The notes beneath the pieces were generated by a model that saw nothing but the letters and a program-made list of their open reading frames with translations, did not search any database and was not told the origin of the DNA. 57,999 bases of DNA from a virus. The stretch spans positions 1 through 57,999 of the IMG/VR virus record IMGVR_UViG_3300047560_001295. One strand, written 5' to 3'. How positions within the stretch are numbered: position 1 is the first letter of the stretch; each line of letters begins with the position of its first letter. The translations under genes and the position numbers were made by a program. Below are positions 17,914 through 23,495 of the stretch, one piece after another.

Positions 17914-17955
17914 GCGTGCGATAATTTGTTTCGATGGCTGGATATTACCGCACGC
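17914..17955. repeat. Inverted repeat immediately upstream of terS
   Basis: Arms GCGTGCGATAAT (17914-17925) and ATTACCGCACGC (17944-17955) are complementary at 11 of 12 positions, with the twelfth a possible G-U pair in RNA, around an 18-base spacer. The element ends two bases before the terS ATG and covers its ribosome-binding region. A related GTGCGGTAAT copy lies at 15954-15963 before the portal gene. Candidate roles are the terminase recognition site or a translational control hairpin; which one is not decidable here. Confidence 0.6.
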
Positions 17956-17964
17956 CAATAGTCT

Positions 17965-18045
17965 TTACCAGAGCTCTTCAAACCTCTTGGCTCGAATAAG
18001 GGAAGCTCGTCTCCGGCGTTCTTTGCGGTTAAGCTGACAATCCAT
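17965..18045 (-). CDS. Very small basic ORF before terS
   Basis: A 26-aa frame (MDCQLNRKERRRRASLIRAK...) starts inside the end of the upstream gene, overlapping it by 17 bases, and stops shortly before the terS upstream repeat. It is strongly basic. No good ribosome site is visible; coupling to the upstream stop is the only support. It may be a leader peptide or not a gene. Confidence 0.3.
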   Translation of the reverse strand: MDCQLNRKERRRRASLIRAKRFEELW

Positions 18046-18331
18046 AATCGTCGGATTGCCGAACCGGTCTCGGATCGGAAACTTCCTCGGCAGTGTTTTT
18101 GGTGGCTTGTTCTTCATGGGTATCCTCGGCAATCATTTGTTTCCAACGCATGAGCGTTGCTATGGTTTCATCAATATCTTGCTCCAGTGATTTAACAGAA
18201 CGCCCGGCCCGAAGCAGTTTTTTGATTGCGTGCTGTTGAGCCGGGTCTGTAATCTGGTAAATCCTAAAAATGCGGTAGGGATCAATTCGAATCCCTTTGT
18301 AATCGAAGCTATAGTGGTTTCTTGAGGCCAT
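18029..18331 (-). CDS. Conserved small phage protein, unknown
   Basis: The 100-aa protein starts MASRNHYSFDYKGIRIDPYR and continues with IFRIYQITDPAQQHAIKKLL. This pattern (YKGIxxDPYRI...Y.ITDPAQxxAIKKLLRAG) is familiar from small proteins of many unrelated phages and has no assigned function. A central helix (LEQDIDETIATLMRWKQMI) and an acidic, probably disordered tail follow. The start shares one base with the upstream stop (TGATG). It is the last gene of the accessory set before the packaging genes. Confidence 0.75.
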   Translation of the reverse strand: MASRNHYSFDYKGIRIDPYRIFRIYQITDPAQQHAIKKLLRAGRSVKSLEQDIDETIATLMRWKQMIAEDTHEEQATKNTAEEVSDPRPVRQSDDYGLSA

Positions 18332-18900
18332 CAATGTTCTCCTATCCCGTGAAATCCTTCGGCGGCTCGAATGCCGTGTTGAAACCCAGAAATGAAATCC
18401 GAACTATCCCCATCTTTAATGCCCGCCATCATTACTTCATCCGTCATCGGCTTCCTTGCTGGCTCGGGTCTGGGTGGGTGAAGGTAGAGAGGGGCTATTG
18501 GCGCAAGACTATCGTGGTATTCTTCGTGCCTTTTTCTGTCCATACTGACCCATTGGCGGTAAGACCCGTCCTGCATTTCGGATTCAATGATCCACGCCAC
18601 AGGCTCCGCTTCTGGCTTTGGTCTGATGTATTTGCAATAAGATGTTCCGCCCTCATCACCCCACGGCCCGCCTTCGGTGCATTGACCTGCTGCTAGCGCA
18701 AAGTTTTCTTTTCGATAGTCTTCAATCGTCTCTTTCAACGTGCAAATGAGATCGGTAGTCGAGCCTTCTCTGGCTTGCCGCTCATCAAGCTCTTTGATAT
18801 GAGCCTCGAGCGATTCAATGATTTCTTGGCGTCTTGCCCAGTTACCTCGGTTAATAAGGAACAAGTAAATATCTTTCAGTAATTTTTCAGTATCAGTCAT
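18331..18900 (-). CDS. Ead/Ea22-like accessory protein
   Basis: The 189-aa protein has an N-terminal coiled coil (NRGNWARRQEIIESLEAHIK) and then the modular tail seen in many phage accessory proteins: EPVAWIIES, APLYLHPPRPEPARKPMTDE, and a final FQHGIRAAEGFHGIGEH helix. Such modules (lambda Ea22/Ead and relatives) are shuffled among phages without known function. A Cys/Gly patch (GTSYCKYIRP) lies in the middle. It overlaps its upstream neighbour by ATGA. Confidence 0.7.
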   Translation of the reverse strand: MTDTEKLLKDIYLFLINRGNWARRQEIIESLEAHIKELDERQAREGSTTDLICTLKETIEDYRKENFALAAGQCTEGGPWGDEGGTSYCKYIRPKPEAEPVAWIIESEMQDGSYRQWVSMDRKRHEEYHDSLAPIAPLYLHPPRPEPARKPMTDEVMMAGIKDGDSSDFISGFQHGIRAAEGFHGIGEH

Positions 18901-19091
18901 TTGTTCCTCCTTGAAAACGGTGAGCGCAAGTGTAGGATGCTAGCCCTGTTTTTCAGTGATGATGGTGTTCGGCTTGGAAAGGCGTCTCGAACGGCTTTCA
19001 TTCCACCGTTTCGATAGGCTTCTTTAAATACATCATCTTCTGGCTGAGTCCAGCGCCGGTAGGTATTTGGACCCCGCTTAACAAACATCAT
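18897..19091 (-). CDS. Small SANT/Myb-like DNA-binding protein
   Basis: The 64-aa protein has one compact helical domain: RRWTQPEDDVFKEAYRNGGM, then AVRDAFPSRTPSSLKNRASI. The spacing of Trp, the acidic pair, the FPSRT turn and the third helix resembles SANT/Myb-like DNA-binding domains found as single-domain phage proteins. It is coupled to both neighbours by ATGA overlaps. It may regulate transcription; there is no catalytic motif. Confidence 0.65.
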   Translation of the reverse strand: MMFVKRGPNTYRRWTQPEDDVFKEAYRNGGMKAVRDAFPSRTPSSLKNRASILHLRSPFSRRNK

Positions 19092-19297
19092 TCTTCCTCC
19101 AACACTTTCAGAGCGGCTCGGGCCTTAATGGCGGACTCCCATCCCATGCTTTCGCCGCCTTTAATCATGTCTTCCAACCCCTCGACCAAATCACCCACTA
19201 GGTCTGCGCGGACATAATCAACATCGTCATCAGATTGTTTTTGAACATCATCCCAGTCCATGTGCCGGGATAACCAAATTCGTTTTGGTGCTTTCAT
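19088..19297 (-). CDS. Small accessory protein with YVRADLV module
   Basis: The 69-aa protein starts MKAPKRIWLSRHMDWDD and contains DVDYVRADLVGDLVEGLEDM, a module repeated in many enterophage and pseudomonad phage accessory proteins. The C-terminal helix is Ala/Glu-rich (SAIKARAALKVLEEE). It belongs to a run of overlapping small genes, with ATGA at both ends. Function is unknown. Confidence 0.65.
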   Translation of the reverse strand: MKAPKRIWLSRHMDWDDVQKQSDDDVDYVRADLVGDLVEGLEDMIKGGESMGWESAIKARAALKVLEEE

Positions 19298-19476
19298 TTT
19301 TCCTCCAGCTTGTTAGTGTGGTAAATGATTGTACATTCAACTTGTTTAGCCTGAGTACTCTTTTCTTGATGCCACAATTCCCCCATCTGGTTAAATCCCC
19401 AGATGAAGAAGACTGCGAAGCCTATCCACATGATAGCAAGGATCGCGCCGATTACAATATCACCGAGCGTTTGCAT
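19294..19476 (-). CDS. Small single-pass membrane protein
   Basis: The 60-aa protein starts at the ATG that shares one base with the upstream stop (MQTLGDIVIGAILAIMWIG); the open frame to 19527 is a longer alternative inside the neighbour. One strong membrane segment (IVIGAILAIMWIGFAVFFIW) is followed by a polar tail (ELWHQEKSTQAKQVEC). Its role is unknown; the context is an accessory gene run, not the lysis cassette. Confidence 0.65.
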   Translation of the reverse strand: MQTLGDIVIGAILAIMWIGFAVFFIWGFNQMGELWHQEKSTQAKQVECTIIYHTNKLEEK

Positions 19477-19922
19477 TAGAAATCTCCGGGAGCCACTTGA
19501 AGGCAGGTCAGGCCAAGACCCCGCCACATATCTACCACGCGCTTTCGATCTTCAAAAACACAAAAGATCCGGTCCTTGTTGATGTAGCCCTCGTTGACCC
19601 ATTTCAGCTTGAGAGCATCATCCGGGGTGTGATCCCCATCCTTACGCATAAACAATTCGAAGTCCTGACCAATAGGAGCCCAAGCGTTCAGCCATTCCAT
19701 CGTCTCATCTAAAACAGCATCGCTACGGCCGGTCATAATGACAATGCGATACTCCCCAGCAGCCATCTCCTGCAGAATACCTATGATGGTGTTAATTGGC
19801 TTATCGTGTACGCAGGCCTTAAAGAATGCATCCCAATCTTTGTCCGGGCCTTCGATGTAATGGAGCCTGTGTGAGATGTCCGCCAGAGTCCCGTCCAAGT
19901 CAAAAATGACTGTGTCTTTCAT
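19476..19922 (-). CDS. HAD-family phosphatase, polynucleotide 3'-phosphatase-like
   Basis: The 148-aa protein has the HAD motifs in order: I, VIFDLDGTLADISHRLHYI with the Asp nucleophile and acid/base Asp; II, RIVIMTGRSD; III/IV, VFEDRKRVVDMWRGLGLTC. The spacing and the DISHRLHYI start match the phosphatase half of T4 polynucleotide kinase and similar stand-alone phage proteins. No kinase domain is present, so it probably removes 3' phosphates from nicked nucleic acid or acts on nucleotides. It overlaps both neighbours. Confidence 0.8.
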   Translation of the reverse strand: MKDTVIFDLDGTLADISHRLHYIEGPDKDWDAFFKACVHDKPINTIIGILQEMAAGEYRIVIMTGRSDAVLDETMEWLNAWAPIGQDFELFMRKDGDHTPDDALKLKWVNEGYINKDRIFCVFEDRKRVVDMWRGLGLTCLQVAPGDF

Positions 19923-20098
19923 TTTAGTTTGTCCTCAAATTCCTGCAATTTCTCGATGAGCTCTTTAGACGAAAGCATCTCGCTTTCGAAAACTGTTTTC
20001 CAGAGCCTGTTTAGCTGGGCTAGTACGAAATCCTCGCGGACGTAAGCTGAATGCCCGAATGGTGTGGCTACTTGAATCCGGTGGGGTACGCCGCTCAT
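19919..20098 (-). CDS. Small protein (59 aa), unknown
   Basis: A short gene fills the space between the HAD gene and the Cys-rich gene. It starts MSGVPHRIQVATPFGHSAY, continues with VREDFVLAQLNRLWKTVFES, and ends in a charged helix (SSKELIEKLQEFEDKLK). Start and stop each overlap the flanking genes as ATGA, which strongly supports it being real despite its length. No family is recognised. Confidence 0.65.
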   Translation of the reverse strand: MSGVPHRIQVATPFGHSAYVREDFVLAQLNRLWKTVFESEMLSSKELIEKLQEFEDKLK

Positions 20099-20322
20099 TC
20101 GTCACCCCGTTGAATTTTGATTTCCGGTGGGCGGCTGGGGTATTTGATGTAGTGACCACACTCCGTAGCATTCGTGGCGCGAGGCATGGCATCCCAATCA
20201 AAGAACGGAGTCCGGTAACCCGTATCTGCCCGGGCGATATAACGCAGACAAGATTCCCGGTCGACACAGGCTTCGTTGGCGCACCGGCAACAGTCCCAAG
20301 GCATGTAGACGTAGCCGCTCAT
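20095..20322 (-). CDS. Small Cys-rich protein, probable metal binder
   Basis: The 75-aa protein contains a cluster of cysteines in its first half (CCRCANEACVDRESC) and one more in ECGHYIKYPSRPP. The spacing could bind zinc or an iron-sulphur centre. The end is basic and acidic in turn (EIKIQRGDE). Both ends overlap neighbours by ATGA. It is likely a small nucleic-acid- or protein-binding factor; function is not known. Confidence 0.6.
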   Translation of the reverse strand: MSGYVYMPWDCCRCANEACVDRESCLRYIARADTGYRTPFFDWDAMPRATNATECGHYIKYPSRPPEIKIQRGDE

Positions 20323-20705
20323 ATATCCTCCACGAAAGTCGGTACGTCACGCCATACCGATTTGTCTCCGCTGACCCAGCGCTGTTGAAGGATCTGAACA
20401 TCAATCCGTTTTGAACCTTCAGTTCCTTTAACCGGATCGTATCGATGAGAGTTGCGCCACAACAATTCCATAGTGGGCTCCCAGACTTCCGGTTCCGCCT
20501 CAAACATGAACAAGTCATATGAGGTCTTCGTTCCATCTGGACGAAACACCCCGTTGAAATCCCACCGGTAAACGTTGTTTTCAATAACACCATAAAGCGG
20601 CTCTTTTCCGGTTAATTCAAACAATTTCAACTGGGTCACTTCTCTACCATCCCGGGTCACCACCGGGGCGCCGGCTAATGCGGCTTCTAGGTCAAACGGT
20701 TTCAT
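20319..20705 (-). CDS. Conserved accessory protein (MKPFDLEAAL type)
   Basis: The 128-aa protein begins MKPFDLEAALAGAPVVTRDG and continues with REVTQLKLFELTG, a module widely shared at the N-terminus of phage accessory proteins. The fold looks beta-rich (YGVIENNVYRWDFNG), and the C-terminal part is polar. A strong ribosome site (GGAGG) precedes the ATG. Function is unknown. Confidence 0.65.
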   Translation of the reverse strand: MKPFDLEAALAGAPVVTRDGREVTQLKLFELTGKEPLYGVIENNVYRWDFNGVFRPDGTKTSYDLFMFEAEPEVWEPTMELLWRNSHRYDPVKGTEGSKRIDVQILQQRWVSGDKSVWRDVPTFVEDI

Positions 20706-20708
20706 TGC

Positions 20709-20909
20709 TTACCTCCAGGAGTAGTAGCGGATGTGGTCGTGAGTAAAATACTTGACAAAGCCCATACGGACCAAGACTTCAAGTTCTTTCCGAACAGTCT
20801 TGTAGACCGTCTCCTGAAAAGACTTCTTCATCACTTCGTCTACGGTGAACGATTGGTTTGGATGGGAATGCAAAAAATGAGCAATAGACTCGAACGTTTT
20901 CTTAGCCAT
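20709..20909 (-). CDS. Small winged-helix-like protein
   Basis: The 66-aa protein reads as a single winged helix-turn-helix: SIAHFLHSHPNQSFTVDEVM, then YKTVRKELEVLVRMGFVKY, then a wing FTHDHIRYYSW. It resembles DpnI-C/MarR-type DNA-binding modules made as stand-alone phage proteins. It overlaps the stop of the dCMP deaminase gene slightly. A regulatory role is likely. Confidence 0.65.
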   Translation of the reverse strand: MAKKTFESIAHFLHSHPNQSFTVDEVMKKSFQETVYKTVRKELEVLVRMGFVKYFTHDHIRYYSWR

Positions 20910-21357
20910 AGTTTTCCTCGCAATAGCGAACTACGTTAACGCCACCCTCACTAAGAATGAGGACGGCCCATCTGTGATCCCTAAGCCAGTAATCATTGAC
21001 TTCAATCTCTTTCATGTTCGGAGCAAATACTTGTTTGATCCCGGCTTGAACAATTAGTTTAGAACACTCAGAACACGGAAATCTAGCTGTTAAAATGAGA
21101 TTTGAACCAAAAAGTTTGATCCCTTTTCGGGCCGCTTGTGCCACGACATTAGCCTCAGCGTGGCTGATCAATTTAAGCTTTACATCTCGGTCTCGGTATC
21201 GAGAGACATCGTCATCAAGGCCTCGCGGAAAGCCGTTGTAGCCTCCCGCAAGAATGGTGCCATCGTCTGCCACTGCCAATGCCCCGACTTGGACGCTGGG
21301 GTCTTTCGATAGTCTGGCTATCTCTCTGGTTACCCCGACAAACTTGAGCGGGTTCAC
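20902..21357 (-). CDS. dCMP deaminase
   Basis: The 151-aa protein starts at GTG 21357, which overlaps the dUTPase stop as GTGA and has GGAG nine bases upstream; a longer frame to 21420 is unlikely. Zinc-deaminase motifs are present: SHAEANVVAQAA with the His and catalytic Glu, and RFPCSECSKLIVQAG with the two Cys ligands. NGFPRGLDDD is the usual dCMP-deaminase substrate loop. It turns dCMP into dUMP. With the adjacent dUTPase it feeds dUMP to thymidylate synthesis, which must come from the host because no thymidylate synthase is seen. Confidence 0.88.
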   Translation of the reverse strand: MNPLKFVGVTREIARLSKDPSVQVGALAVADDGTILAGGYNGFPRGLDDDVSRYRDRDVKLKLISHAEANVVAQAARKGIKLFGSNLILTARFPCSECSKLIVQAGIKQVFAPNMKEIEVNDYWLRDHRWAVLILSEGGVNVVRYCEENYG

Positions 21358-21764
21358 AGCCCGGAGCTCCCGAAGCCATCTCCCCGAGAGGTCACATCCA
21401 AGTCGTCGACATAAGTCCATTTAACATATTCATGCTTAACAATCATCAACTGAGCTATGCGCATGCCCGGTATTACTTCAAACTGCTCTTTCCCGAAGTT
21501 GGCCAGAATAACTCCGATGTCCCCAGTGTATTCAGGATCGATGAGCCCCGGCGCATTCAAAACAGTGATACCATACGTTGCTGCAAGCCCACTTCTGGGG
21601 ATAACCAAGCCCGCGTGTCCATCCGGTAGGGCGATTTTTAAGCCGGTGAGGATGATAGCCCTCTCCATCGGTAAAATAATGTGACACCCCTTTGACACGA
21701 GGTCGAATGCGGCATCGTAGCGGTGAGCCTTGGCCGGCTCTGGGCCGTTATACGCGATTTCCAT
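21354..21764 (-). CDS. dut: dUTPase
   Basis: The 136-aa trimeric dUTPase carries its five motifs: DAAFDL; PRSGLA; GLIDPEYTGDIGVILANFG with the catalytic Asp; RIAQLMI; and SRGDGFGSSG at the C-terminus, the flexible P-loop-like lid. It hydrolyses dUTP to dUMP, keeping uracil out of DNA. Length is normal. GGAG lies six bases before the ATG. It is translationally coupled to dCMP deaminase. Confidence 0.93.
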   Translation of the reverse strand: MEIAYNGPEPAKAHRYDAAFDLVSKGCHIILPMERAIILTGLKIALPDGHAGLVIPRSGLAATYGITVLNAPGLIDPEYTGDIGVILANFGKEQFEVIPGMRIAQLMIVKHEYVKWTYVDDLDVTSRGDGFGSSGL

Positions 21765-21774
21765 GTTTGTCTCC

Positions 21775-22029
21775 TTAGTTTAGATATCCAGACTCGGTTG
21801 AATTTAAACCCTGCTGCAACTCAGGGCATCTGTCAAAATGCAAGTTGAGAAGCTTAACCCCGACACTGAAAGGCGGTTCGGTGAGATGACGTTTTTTAAG
21901 CTCGTTGAGAGTATGCGCTGGAACCATGGTGTAGTTGGCCACATCACGGATGCCCATGTTCCGTTCGGCCAAGTTCTCCAGCAGGCGCCGCCAGTCAATT
22001 TCAATGTTCAGGTAATGGGTTGGGGTCAT
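21775..22029 (-). CDS. Small helix-turn-helix protein (XRE-like)
   Basis: The 84-aa protein shows a helix-turn-helix pattern: DWRRLLENLAERNMGIRDVA, NYTMVPAHTLNELKKRH, then FSVGVKLLNLH. This resembles XRE/Cro-type small regulators in which a five-helix bundle binds operators. GGAG lies before the ATG. Its target is not known; palindromic operator-like sites occur at 30888 and 31381, but no link can be shown. Confidence 0.6.
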   Translation of the reverse strand: MTPTHYLNIEIDWRRLLENLAERNMGIRDVANYTMVPAHTLNELKKRHLTEPPFSVGVKLLNLHFDRCPELQQGLNSTESGYLN

Positions 22030-22201
22030 CGTTTTTCTCCGTTTCGCATTCTTTTGGATTAGTCGCCGTTATCTCATGGCGTTTGATTTGTTCGCAGCGG
22101 CTTGGGGTTTCAAGAGCGGGTCTTGTGTAAATGCCGGCATTGGCGTCGTGATACACCTGAAGCCCGGCTCCCGCTATTAACGACAGAATTTCAATCACCA
22201 T
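22001..22201 (-). CDS. Small protein with hydrophobic N-terminus, unknown
   Basis: The 66-aa protein, starting MVIEILSLIAGAGLQVYHD, has a short hydrophobic N-terminal segment and then a polar, charged remainder with two Cys (SRCEQIK, PKECETEK). The segment is short for a membrane anchor and could be a signal peptide. It overlaps the HTH gene by 29 bases and its upstream neighbour by 11. An in-frame TTG two codons earlier is an alternative start. Function is unknown. Confidence 0.45.
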   Translation of the reverse strand: MVIEILSLIAGAGLQVYHDANAGIYTRPALETPSRCEQIKRHEITATNPKECETEKNDDPNPLPEH

Positions 22202-22391
22202 CTTCAATCATCCTCAGTAGCTGAAATTTCAGAGTCTCTAAAACACCCACAGCGGTGACGATAGTCACCATCCCATCGAAAGAGTTGAGGACCTCCCGCA
22301 ACCGGTCAAGCATTTCGTTCGCATCATCAATAGATTCGCCCAATAGCTCATCTTTCTGTCGTTCTTTCAAACGCTCTTCAAAAGTGGTCAT
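22191..22391 (-). CDS. Small coiled-coil protein, unknown
   Basis: The 66-aa protein from ATG 22391 (MTTFEERLKERQKDELLGES) is almost wholly helical and amphipathic, with heptad-like leucines (MLDRLREVLNSFDG, GVLETLKFQLLRMI). GAGG lies six bases upstream; two earlier in-frame ATGs exist. It overlaps the small membrane protein gene upstream by 14 bases. Probably a small oligomeric protein; no family recognised. Confidence 0.5.
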   Translation of the reverse strand: MTTFEERLKERQKDELLGESIDDANEMLDRLREVLNSFDGMVTIVTAVGVLETLKFQLLRMIEDGD

Positions 22392-22497
22392 GGTCATCCT
22401 CATCTACATCGTAACCAATGATTGCAATACAAAATTCAATGAAACATCCGCACAAGATTAACCCCAACAAGATTGCAACAACATCAAGCCAACTCAT
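22378..22497 (-). CDS. 39-aa membrane protein with acidic/His tail
   Basis: A short gene encodes MSWLDVVAILLGLILCGCF followed by IEFCIAIIGY and a tail of Asp and His (DVDEDDHDHF). It has one long hydrophobic stretch of about 27 residues. Its ATG overlaps the upstream stop as ATGA and its end overlaps the next gene, which supports translation. The function is unknown; the tail could bind divalent metal. Confidence 0.6.
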   Translation of the reverse strand: MSWLDVVAILLGLILCGCFIEFCIAIIGYDVDEDDHDHF

Positions 22498-22784
22498 ACC
22501 GGGGTCCTCACGGAATCAATCAAAACTCTTGTAATGCATTCGGCGACGTCTCGGCTCCGCTTTGCTTTTTCGTCATCTCCAACCAACAGATGCGCCTCCC
22601 CGTAAGACACAAACAGTTTGCGTAACTCGTGCAATGCGTCGAACATCACCGGGGCGTGATTCATCATCTGCTTCTCTAAAGCCCCAGCCGGAATGCCCGG
22701 CTTAACCATCAACTGACTTTTCCCGTCCATGCCGGTGGCCCAATGCATCTGCCACGGTTTCGTCTTGTTTAAAAAATTACTCAT
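22494..22784 (-). CDS. Small protein, unknown
   Basis: The 96-aa protein starts MSNFLNKTKPWQMHWATGMD and has a helical C-terminal half (FDALHELRKLFVSYGEAHLL, RSRDVAECITRVLIDSV). GGAGG lies about ten bases before the ATG. It ends by overlapping the 39-aa membrane gene (ATGA). The family is not recognised and no catalytic residues stand out. Confidence 0.6.
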   Translation of the reverse strand: MSNFLNKTKPWQMHWATGMDGKSQLMVKPGIPAGALEKQMMNHAPVMFDALHELRKLFVSYGEAHLLVGDDEKAKRSRDVAECITRVLIDSVRTPV

Positions 22785-22810
22785 CGTCTTATCTCCTCCT
22801 CAAAATTAGA

Positions 22811-23257
22811 TTATACAAATTCAGCATTCTTTGAGTCTAGCTCCCAGATGATTCGTCTCTCGAAATAGCATAGGAAATCCTCGAGCGTGATGTCCACCGG
22901 AGCGCGCACCCTTCCCCCGACTCCATTCGGTCCAATCATCAAACTACCGACCAGCATAACACGCCATTTCACTCTACTCTGCTTATACATCAAAACAGGC
23001 ACTCTAGTCTCCCCAGCCTGCTTCAACGTCTGAGTCCACCACGCATTGATATGCAACGTCTCCTGAAACTTAATCTCAAGGGCCAACCAATCCAATCCCA
23101 CAATATCATGTCCGCCTTTCATCGTCTGCATCAGGTTCCTCTCCAGCTTAGGCACCTCCAGCCCTCTCTCCTCATACACCTTGGTAACCACAGGCTGAAG
23201 CACACTAATCGCCAACCGTTCTCCCCGTTGACCCTTGTCTCGTCCGAACTTACTCAT
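22811..23257 (-). CDS. PD-(D/E)XK nuclease-like protein
   Basis: The 148-aa protein starts at ATG 23257 (MSKFGRDKGQRGERLAISV) with GGAG five bases upstream. The core pattern of a PD-(D/E)XK nuclease is visible: a Glu in the first helix (GERLAI), then GGHDIVGLDWLALEIKFQ with Asp and the E-x-K pair, then a Gln/Trp-rich helix (INAWWTQTLKQAG) and a strand (VPVLMYKQS). It resembles stand-alone phage Holliday-junction or VRR-type nucleases. A role in recombination or DNA processing is inferred. Confidence 0.65.
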   Translation of the reverse strand: MSKFGRDKGQRGERLAISVLQPVVTKVYEERGLEVPKLERNLMQTMKGGHDIVGLDWLALEIKFQETLHINAWWTQTLKQAGETRVPVLMYKQSRVKWRVMLVGSLMIGPNGVGGRVRAPVDITLEDFLCYFERRIIWELDSKNAEFV

Positions 23258-23302
23258 TTGTTCTCCGTTTAAAGCACTTAATCCCATCATAAATCCCCAC
23301 AA

Positions 23303-23495
23303 GCCCCGGTTCTTATAGGAATTCTATATATAGTTTAAAGTTTAATAAGTTTAATAAATATATAAATACCTATTATTATGACTCTATTTGTTCTACTTTT
23401 CTGCCTTAAAGCATTAAACCCTTAAACTTTCGCTAACCGCTTGAAATTAAAAAAGAAATTCAGTTTATTGACCATTAAGCTTTATTAAACGTGTT
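23303..23495. other. A+T-rich intergenic region, candidate origin or promoter region
   Basis: This gap between the primase gene and the nuclease gene is strongly A+T-rich and has repeated short elements: GTTTAATAA twice in tandem near 23340, TTATTAAAC near 23480 in inverted orientation, and ATTAAACC and TTAAACT between them. A TGTTCTA half-site like those in the plus-strand promoters is at 23389-23395. Its place beside the primase-helicase fits an origin, but promoter use is equally possible. No ORF is credible here. Confidence 0.4.

Noticed and set aside
19476-19922. Full polynucleotide kinase-phosphatase
   Set aside because: Only the HAD phosphatase motifs are present; there is no P-loop kinase domain in this or neighbouring genes.
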